A stretch of DNA of 56,049 nucleotides from Marinomonas polaris DSM 16579 (GTDB lineage Bacteria; Pseudomonadota; Gammaproteobacteria; Pseudomonadales; Marinomonadaceae): the NCBI RefSeq assembly GCF_900129155.1, contig NZ_FQVF01000027.1, positions 1-56,049 on the forward strand, written 5' to 3'. Shown here piece after piece: positions 49,995 to 56,049 of the stretch (the stretch's first letter is position 1; the number at the start of each line of letters is the position of its first letter). Below the pieces are notes generated by a model that ran no database searches, was not told the DNA's origin, and saw only the letters and a program-made list of their open reading frames with translations. Made by a program: the position numbers and the translations under genes.

Positions 49995-52535
49995 ATGAGC
50001 CGTCTTATGTCCAGCGAACTGCCAATTTACCAACTGATTCCTCAGCTAAAGCACCAACTATTTCATCACCACGAAGCGATATTAGAAGCCGCTCCCGGTG
50101 CAGGTAAAACCACGGTAGTGCCGATTGCCTTAATGGATGAAACTTGGCTTAAAGGTCGTAAGATCATCATGTTAGAACCAAGACGCTTAGCAGCCAAAGC
50201 GGCGGCAAAGCGCCTTGCAGATACGTTGAAAGAACCGCTTGGACAACGCATTGGTTATCGCATTCGCCATGAAGGAAAAGAAAGCCCACAGACGAAAGTA
50301 TTGGTTGTCACCGAGGGCGTGTTAACCCGCATGTTGCATGACGATCCAAGTTTAGATGACATTGCCTTGGTCATCTTTGATGAATTCCACGAGCGCAACC
50401 TGCATTCAGATTTGGCTTTTGCTCTGTGTTTGCAAGCACGAGAACTGTATCGCGACGAAGACCCGCTCAAACTATTAGTCATGTCCGCAACGCTAGATAC
50501 AGAAGCACTCGAAACACGACTTGGCTGTCCGACACTCACAAGTCAAGGCCGAAGCTTTCCTATCACTACGCGTTACAGCAATAAATCACTCAAGACATTG
50601 CAAATCACCGATGAAGTCGTGCGTCTCACTTGCCAAGCCTTTTACGAAGAGTCTGGCAGCCTATTAGTTTTCCTGCCAGGTCAAAAAGAGATTCGTCAGG
50701 CGGCAAGCCAGCTTCAACAACGCTTAGGTCATGAACCTCATTTAAACATTTTGCCTTTGTATGGTGAATTAAGCTTAAAAGAACAAGAAGCCGTTATTGA
50801 GCCCACTATCGCACCCAATCGTAAAATCGTACTCGCCACTGCTATTGCTCAAACCAGCTTAACCATCGATGGCATTCGTGTGGTAATCGACAGCGGCCTG
50901 AGTCGCGAAGCTCGCTTTGATGCCAGTACCGCCACGACACGATTACACACTCGTCGAGCGACACAAGCAGAAACTATTCAACGAATGGGGCGAGCTGGAC
51001 GTACCGAGGAAGGCATTTGCTATCGTTGGTGGAGCGAAGGTCAGCAACATCAGCTCGCACCCCAGGCTCAGCCTCAGATAGAAATCAGCGACCTCAGTAG
51101 TTTGGTAATGGATTTAGCAAAATGGGGCGTACAAGAACGCTTAGAATTGGATTGGATTACGCCGCCACCGAACAGCCACTGGCAACAATCGATCGACTTG
51201 CTAACCAACCTGCAAGCTCTTGAACAGAGTCAAACGTCACAGCCGTCCTTAGTATTAAGCGCACTTGGTGAGCAAATGAGTAGTCTCGGTATCGAACCTA
51301 GACTTGCTCGATTACTGTTGGATGGCAAACAGAACCACAACAGCGATTCAGCCAGCGCCATCTGTACTATTTTGTCGGAAGGCGATCCGTTTGCGAATCA
51401 TCATAGCGATTTGTCTGATCGATTAAATTGGTTAGCAGGTCACAATCAGATGCAGAGCAAACGCCCGAGACAGAACTATTTAAAAGCTCAACAACAGTGG
51501 CAAAGACGCAGTCAGCAGATCAGTATTCAACAAGCTTCATTAGATAATAAAAACGATATCGCCTTTTTACTGATTCGAGCTTTTGCGGATAGAATTGCTC
51601 AACGCGTTGGACAAGACCATGACAAGACGCGCTACAAACTCGCGAATGGGCGAATAGCAAGCCTGTCGTCTCTTGATCCTTGCGCACAAAGTGAGTGGCT
51701 TATTGCACTGGATATCGGCGGCCATTATGGTCAAGAAGAGGATCGTATTTTCCTCGCCTATCCGATTCAGCTCGCTATGCTAACGCAAGACTTTGCGGAC
51801 TTACTTAGTATTAAGAATCATCTCGCGTGGTCAAAAAAAGACGCGCGTTTATTAAGTGAATCACAACACTGGATCGGTAAACTGTGCATTGATAAGCAAA
51901 AGCTCAGCAAGCCCTCTACAACCGATATCTGTAAAGCTGTTTGCCAATATATTCGCCAAGAAAATCTTGCCGTTCTGCCTTGGAACGAATCCAGCGAGCA
52001 ACTACGAGCGCGTATGCAATTCGCCTTTATACACGATAAGCAAAACCTCTGGCCAGATTGTTCTGACGACGCCTTATTAAATGAGCTAGAAGAATGGCTC
52101 GAACCTTATCTTGGCAAAGTGACCAATCAACAAGCCATGAGCAAGCTCGCATTAAACGATATTTTGTTAAGTCGCCTAGATTGGAACCAACAGCAATTTC
52201 TTAATCAAAAAGTCCCCGCGCGGATCACTGTGCCATCTGGATCGAGTCATGCGATTGATTACTGTGAGCAACAGCCAACACTCAGAGTGAAACTTCAAGA
52301 AATGTTTGGCTACACAAATAGCCCAACCGTGCTCAATCAAATCGTACGTATTGAACTGCTTTCACCGGGACAGCGACCGCTTGCGGTAACACAAGATTTG
52401 GCTTTCTTTTGGCGTGAAGCTTACCCAGAAGTACGCAAAGAAATGCGCGGGAGATATCCGAAACATCCTTGGCCAGAAGATCCTATAAGTGCACAAGCCA
52501 CCGCGAAAACCAACCGAGCGCTAAGATCGTCTTAA
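49995..52535 (+). CDS. hrpB: ATP-dependent DEAH-box RNA helicase HrpB
   Basis: 846 aa, usual length for HrpB. Motif I is AAPGAGKTT (32-40), motif II DEFH (129-132, the HrpB variant of DEAH), motif III SAT in VMSATLDTEALE. Motif V/VI follow as TAIAQTSLTIDGIRVVIDSG and ETIQRMGRAGRTEEG. The HrpB C-terminal domain ends with the family pattern PLAVTQDLAFFWREAYPEVR and RGRYPKHPWPEDP. Function is poorly understood; homologues influence RNA metabolism and, in some bacteria, adhesion. The last 15 bp overlap tail-to-tail with the next gene. Confidence 0.97.
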   Translation: MSRLMSSELPIYQLIPQLKHQLFHHHEAILEAAPGAGKTTVVPIALMDETWLKGRKIIMLEPRRLAAKAAAKRLADTLKEPLGQRIGYRIRHEGKESPQTKVLVVTEGVLTRMLHDDPSLDDIALVIFDEFHERNLHSDLAFALCLQARELYRDEDPLKLLVMSATLDTEALETRLGCPTLTSQGRSFPITTRYSNKSLKTLQITDEVVRLTCQAFYEESGSLLVFLPGQKEIRQAASQLQQRLGHEPHLNILPLYGELSLKEQEAVIEPTIAPNRKIVLATAIAQTSLTIDGIRVVIDSGLSREARFDASTATTRLHTRRATQAETIQRMGRAGRTEEGICYRWWSEGQQHQLAPQAQPQIEISDLSSLVMDLAKWGVQERLELDWITPPPNSHWQQSIDLLTNLQALEQSQTSQPSLVLSALGEQMSSLGIEPRLARLLLDGKQNHNSDSASAICTILSEGDPFANHHSDLSDRLNWLAGHNQMQSKRPRQNYLKAQQQWQRRSQQISIQQASLDNKNDIAFLLIRAFADRIAQRVGQDHDKTRYKLANGRIASLSSLDPCAQSEWLIALDIGGHYGQEEDRIFLAYPIQLAMLTQDFADLLSIKNHLAWSKKDARLLSESQHWIGKLCIDKQKLSKPSTTDICKAVCQYIRQENLAVLPWNESSEQLRARMQFAFIHDKQNLWPDCSDDALLNELEEWLEPYLGKVTNQQAMSKLALNDILLSRLDWNQQQFLNQKVPARITVPSGSSHAIDYCEQQPTLRVKLQEMFGYTNSPTVLNQIVRIELLSPGQRPLAVTQDLAFFWREAYPEVRKEMRGRYPKHPWPEDPISAQATAKTNRALRSS

Positions 52536-53522
52536 TTGGCTTAGTGCTTGCTCGGTGATTTTCTGGCTAAAAGGCGTGTTCTTAGGATGAGTCGGTGACC
52601 AACCCATAATAAAGCGATGAAAATCTGCCCAAGCAATAGGGAACAGATATTGCCACTCTTCAATAACCTCTTGAGCAAAAGCCTGTGATTCTCCTTGCGC
52701 CATTAACTCACGTCCCAATTCAGAAAAATAATGCTCCAGCAAATAATCTATATTCTCCGCCAACTCAGATTCAGACAAAGCACTTCCTAAAAGATACGCT
52801 AAGTCCTGAACACCAACACCACCACCTGTATATTGAAAATCAACAGCGGCAACCTGATTATCAGGCGGAGAAAAGCAAAAATTAGCCACTTTAGCATCGC
52901 CATGAACTAGGGTCTTAAAGCAAGCCTGATCAAGATATTTAGCAAGCTCAGCCGCAGAAGATTTCAATTCTCCCTCAGCCATTGCAGACCATTCTTCCTG
53001 TCGAGTATCGAGGTGCCAATAAGTCCCCTTTTTCCATAAATCATGCGGCCACTCTAAAGGAGGCGTTTGGTAAATAAAGCCTGCATGCAACGCCGCTAAC
53101 CAGTTAATACAAGAGATTAAATAATCACTATTATGGGCATTATATCGGTCTGAATAACCAGCAGCGTCTAAATCTTCCAATAAGGTTAATCGCTGTCCAG
53201 TATGTTTATCATAAAAATCGCCATAACAAAGTGCGACACGAGCCGATATGTGGCATCGTGACGCCCAATTTCGATACCAATTCTGCTCTACTTCATATGA
53301 ACGAACTTTACGTTGGTGCCCGTAATTAGAATGCCAGCCTTTAGGGTGATCTACCTCTAAAGGTATCGAACAGTGCTTAGCAATAACAAAAGAGACAGAA
53401 TCATTCCCCGTCAATGAATAGCGAATCACTTCACCATAACCACTCCATAAAGATTGAATCACTTCTTCACGCTTAACGGTACGGGCTTTGCATTGCCGTT
53501 TAATAAAAATATCAGGTGTCAT
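52521..53522 (-). CDS. APH-fold small-molecule kinase (phosphotransferase family)
   Basis: 333 aa of the choline/aminoglycoside kinase fold, closest in feel to the ecdysteroid-kinase-like (EcKL/CHK) group. Visible motifs: the Brenner loop LVHGDAKVANFCF with catalytic D, the Mg-binding AAVDFQYTGGGVGVQDLAYL, and an N-lobe YEVEQNWYRNWA region. The true substrate is unknown (a hydroxylated small molecule). Start ATG at 53522. The gene converges on hrpB, with a 15-bp overlap of the 3' ends and no room for a terminator between them. Confidence 0.85.
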   Translation of the reverse strand: MTPDIFIKRQCKARTVKREEVIQSLWSGYGEVIRYSLTGNDSVSFVIAKHCSIPLEVDHPKGWHSNYGHQRKVRSYEVEQNWYRNWASRCHISARVALCYGDFYDKHTGQRLTLLEDLDAAGYSDRYNAHNSDYLISCINWLAALHAGFIYQTPPLEWPHDLWKKGTYWHLDTRQEEWSAMAEGELKSSAAELAKYLDQACFKTLVHGDAKVANFCFSPPDNQVAAVDFQYTGGGVGVQDLAYLLGSALSESELAENIDYLLEHYFSELGRELMAQGESQAFAQEVIEEWQYLFPIAWADFHRFIMGWSPTHPKNTPFSQKITEQALSQLRRS

Positions 53523-53668
53523 AAATTTCGTTCACTGCAATGACTTACATAAAGTAACAAAAGTTAAATACATTTCGAATCCAGTCACAGTTTTTGTCAT
53601 GTATATCTAACACTCGCATGATTAAATTTGTAAAAATCAGCTTACTGTACAGGAAATCATTTCTAACC

Positions 53669-55198
53669 ATGGAATCAAACAATAAACTCTCAAATCACAA
53701 ACTCTTTAATATCGGTGTTAGGCTGGTAAAATTTGCCTGGGTTGTGGAAATACTCGCCGTCAGCATCGGCTTTCTTATTTCCATTATCGTATCATTTTCT
53801 GTCTATGCTGAACTTGATAAAATGGATAGAACCCTCAACTTTGGCGACTACAGCAGCATATTAGTTGCGGCGTTACCTTTCGTACTAGTAGCAGTAGTTG
53901 AAGCCTCTAAAATTCCTGTGGCTACAGCTATGATGTATGCAAAGCATACTTCTTGGCGCATCCTCTTCTTTATTGGCCTAGTTCTGCTTGCCTCTATCAC
54001 CTTTGAAACCATGCTCAATGGCTTTGAACGTAACTTTTCTGGTTTGAATATTGCCATCGACGATAAAAAGAATGCCTCCTTATTATTACAAGGAAAAATC
54101 GATGATTTTGATCGTCGTAAAAAAGATATTGATATTATTGATCCTCTGGAAGTAGATAATAATTACCAAAACAGTATTCAAAATGCGAACTCAGCATATT
54201 ATCAAACCTTAGAAAAAGAACGAGAATACATCAATCGTCAAATTACCAAGCTCAGCTCAGATAACGAAGCAATTCGAGGTTATCAAACAGAAATTACTGA
54301 GCTTAATCAAAAAGAACGTGAAATTTATGACGCTTGGGATGTAGAAAGAAGCGCCTTACAAAAGCGCTTACGCGGCTTATTAAACAGCTATGTTGCAGGT
54401 TCAGAAAACGATAAAGAAAAACTACAAAGAGAGCTAGACAAACTTAAAGCAGAAATGCAGCAAGAAATGGACGATGCTAACTTCTTTACACGCCCAACTG
54501 TTGAGAAAAAATATCGCCAACTAATCACCGAAAAAGAAAATCGTCTGTACACAGTAGCAGATCGGACTATTGGCGATGATGCACTTGCTAAACAAACCAA
54601 AAGTGAACAGCAGCTTCAGGATCAACTACAAGTACTCGGACAAGATTATCAGAAGCGTATCGATTTAGGGCGTCAGCGCATGGCTTATTTAGAAGACCAA
54701 ATTTTATCTCAAACAAAAGGTCTTGAAGAAAAACGCGATAGCTATAGAACCAACTACGATAAAGTTGCTCAGCAAGCTGCTCAAAACCGTAATGGAACAG
54801 TTTCGCGATCAGCCAGCGAAAAAGACTCTCAGCTAGCACAATATGATGAAATTCAAATAGAAGTGAGAGCCATTGATAATCAAATTTATGGTCTTAAACA
54901 AGAACAAACATTACTGAAAAATGATATTAACCGCTTGGTTAACTCAAACCAAATCTATCGTCTTGCGGCTTACGTCAGTAATAAAGAGCAAGCGATTGAC
55001 GTTCCTAAGTCAACTGTTGGATTAGTTGCTTTAGTGTGGTTTGCCTCACTGGCCTTTATTAGTGCGGTAACGGGGGTTTTCCTTGCGATTGCAGGTATCT
55101 ATATGCAACGTATCTATGCGAAAGATGACGAGTACGAAACACACTCACACTACAACACTTTGAGCACCAGTCAAAATAACAATAGCAATAACGAGTAG
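53669..55198 (+). CDS. unrecognised membrane protein with a ~300-residue coiled coil
   Basis: About 509 aa from the ATG at 53669 (AGGAA 13 nt upstream); starts at 53594 (TTG) and 53618 (ATG) lack a site. Three N-terminal TM helices (about 20-45, 64-92, 97-120) precede a long charged region (about 130-445) rich in K, E, Q, D with heptad-like spacing. A fourth TM (about 455-485) and a short polar Asn/Ser tail follow. TM2 contains VVEASKIPVA, an unusual buried E..K pair. Positive-inside reasoning puts the coiled coil in the periplasm: basic residues flank N-term, KHTSWR loop and QRIYAK tail. I do not recognise the family. It is a single gene with its own terminator. Confidence 0.8.
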   Translation: MESNNKLSNHKLFNIGVRLVKFAWVVEILAVSIGFLISIIVSFSVYAELDKMDRTLNFGDYSSILVAALPFVLVAVVEASKIPVATAMMYAKHTSWRILFFIGLVLLASITFETMLNGFERNFSGLNIAIDDKKNASLLLQGKIDDFDRRKKDIDIIDPLEVDNNYQNSIQNANSAYYQTLEKEREYINRQITKLSSDNEAIRGYQTEITELNQKEREIYDAWDVERSALQKRLRGLLNSYVAGSENDKEKLQRELDKLKAEMQQEMDDANFFTRPTVEKKYRQLITEKENRLYTVADRTIGDDALAKQTKSEQQLQDQLQVLGQDYQKRIDLGRQRMAYLEDQILSQTKGLEEKRDSYRTNYDKVAQQAAQNRNGTVSRSASEKDSQLAQYDEIQIEVRAIDNQIYGLKQEQTLLKNDINRLVNSNQIYRLAAYVSNKEQAIDVPKSTVGLVALVWFASLAFISAVTGVFLAIAGIYMQRIYAKDDEYETHSHYNTLSTSQNNNSNNE

Positions 55199-55222
55199 GC
55201 AGTCAACTCATCATTGTTAGAT

Positions 55223-55257
55223 AAAACCAGTGTAGGTTCTCTACTCTGGTTTTTTTT
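55223..55257 (+). terminator. rho-independent terminator of the coiled-coil protein gene
   Basis: AAAACCAGTGTAG pairs with CTACTCTGGTTTT (one mismatch) around a 5-nt loop, followed by a run of T. It begins 24 bp past the stop codon. Confidence 0.9.
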
Positions 55258-55723
55258 CGTTTAACAAATAACAAACCAGATAAGAACAATATCAAAAGTT
55301 ATGAAAAAATACTTCAATCCAAGCGACAAATAGCATTAAAGAATACTTGGATCAAAAACATGATATAAAGAAATTGTGCATAACAATAACGCTTATCCCC
55401 ACAATCATTTAGCATATCCGTCACTAGGTATTGAAAAATATCTCACACACGAACTAAACAAACGCTATATCTACTTGCTAATTACATCACTTCTATAACT
55501 TCCTCCTGACGTCTTCCTCTAAACAAAAACATTCCGCTTCATAAAAATAGATGAGCAAGTTTATGCGGTTAATAATGATCAAAATAAAAGGCATAAGAAA
55601 ACGGGCGTTGTTCATTCGCATTTGTCTTAAATTCGAGTCGACGCGTTGAGCTTACGAAGCAGGCGCATGCGAATTGAAGAACAAGGGATTACTTACACAT
55701 GGAGATTGCATTTCCTTGAGACG
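55258..55723. other. 466-bp AT-rich spacer before the rRNA operon end
   Basis: No open frame with a ribosome binding site, no repeat or tRNA recognised. A 64-codon frame (55646-55840) runs into the 5S gene antisense and is rejected. Confidence 0.6.
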
Positions 55724-55760
55724 AAAAAAAGCCCTGACAGCGTTAGCTATCAGGGCCTTC
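55724..55760 (-). terminator. terminator of the rRNA operon
   Basis: On the minus strand GGCCCTGATAGC-taac-GCTGTCAGGGC followed by TTTTTTT, about 10 bp after the 5S 3' end. Confidence 0.92.
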
Positions 55761-55770
55761 TTAATATAAA

Positions 55771-55886
55771 GCTTGACGACGACCTACTCTCACATGGGAT
55801 CTCCCACACTACCATCGGCGATGGCGCTTTTCACTTCTGAGTTCGGGATGGGATCAGGTGGTTCAACGCCTCTATGATCGTCAAGC
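55771..55886 (-). rRNA. rrf: 5S ribosomal RNA
   Basis: About 116 nt on the minus strand. Conserved 5S blocks are present: the 5' arm TGCTTGACGATCATAGAGGC pairs with the 3' end GTCGTCAAGC. The loop stretch CCACCTGATCCCATCCCGAA, CTCAGAAGTGAAA, and GATGGTAGTGTGGG followed by CATGTGAGAGTAGGTC are also typical. The exact ends are estimated from the pairing of the terminal stem. Last gene of an rRNA operon that continues beyond the right edge. Confidence 0.97.
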
Positions 55887-56049
55887 AATTCGTTTTGCGT
55901 TTGTTCTGAGGTGCACTGTGTTGTGCGCTGACGTTTTATCGTTAGCTTGTCTCAAAACACGCGAATACGTGCTTGGATCTTTAACAATTCTTTTTTGAAA
56001 TAGCGATAACCAAGTATCAAACCGATGTTCATCATTGCTGATGCTTTAT
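55887..56049 (-). other. 23S-5S internal transcribed spacer
   Basis: Sequence between the 5S gene and the window edge, upstream of 5S on the minus strand. No 23S 3'-end sequence is reached and no tRNA is seen in it. It should be transcribed as part of the pre-rRNA. Confidence 0.65.

Noticed and set aside
55646..55840. 64-codon frame at the right end
   Set aside because: Runs through the rRNA terminator and into the 5S gene on the opposite strand.
1..56049. CRISPR arrays, tRNA genes and prophage modules
   Set aside because: Read on both strands; no regularly spaced repeats, cloverleaf-like sequence, integrase or phage structural genes were seen.

Overview
The window looks like a chromosomal segment of a marine gammaproteobacterium of the Oceanospirillales/Marinomonas type. 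This is inferred from moderate GC, a gene set rich in TRAP, ABC, DMT and AEC transporters with many two-component systems, a σ54-controlled cytochrome bd-type oxidase, and housekeeping genes (guaBA, xseA, hrpB, sfsA) of gammaproteobacterial type. No prophage, integrase, CRISPR array or tRNA was seen. The right edge holds a 5S rRNA gene on the minus strand, so an rRNA operon enters from the right.

Layout. 0-3.3 kb: a possible partial gene, sfsA, an AraC regulator with a LysE exporter, and a wrecked LysR gene. 3.3-11.5 kb: a complete AdeRS/AdeABC-type multidrug efflux locus (kinase and regulator divergent from lipoprotein adaptor, RND pump and outer-membrane channel) with a coupled GNAT acetyltransferase; the spacer between adeR and adeA carries an exact 10-bp direct repeat. 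11.8-16.5 kb: guaBA and divergent xseA. 16.8-23.4 kb: an MHS-type MFS transporter, a TauE/SafE permease, an M20 hydrolase with divergent LysR regulator, and a Cache chemoreceptor.

23.6-29.9 kb: the best regulatory story. A seven-TM histidine kinase and NtrC-type σ54 activator sit divergent from a cyanide-insensitive-type quinol oxidase operon (a 38-aa membrane microprotein, cioA, cioB, a DUF2474-like small subunit). The spacer has two inverted-repeat boxes 34 bp apart, an exact GG-N10-GC σ54 promoter and a perfect FNR/ANR box just downstream of the expected start site. This suggests activation by the NtrC-type regulator and repression at low oxygen.

29.9-36.1 kb: a TctDE-like two-component system co-transcribed with an ABC-type periplasmic binding protein, next to a TAXI/TRAP uptake system whose promoter region carries perfect 11-bp tandem repeats, the usual form of an OmpR-family operator. 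36.4-39.1 kb: two DMT exporters around a gene graveyard (a duplicated channel-gene tail, a SnoaL-like pseudogene, an RND pseudogene with an internal deletion) and an IS3-family remnant. 39.2-42 kb: a one-domain voltage-gated cation channel with an acidic selectivity filter, a 91-aa unknown, a small MscS-type channel and an AEC carrier. 42-49.5 kb: a fructose/sugar ABC transporter of FrcBCA type with a second binding protein, in line with an OmpR-family regulator and a PAS hybrid kinase. 49.6-56 kb: a 2Fe-2S ferredoxin, HrpB helicase, an APH-fold kinase, an unrecognised membrane protein with a very long coiled coil, and the 5S rRNA gene.

The recurring theme is a sensor pair placed directly beside the transporter or oxidase it probably controls, with visible operators in three of the cases.
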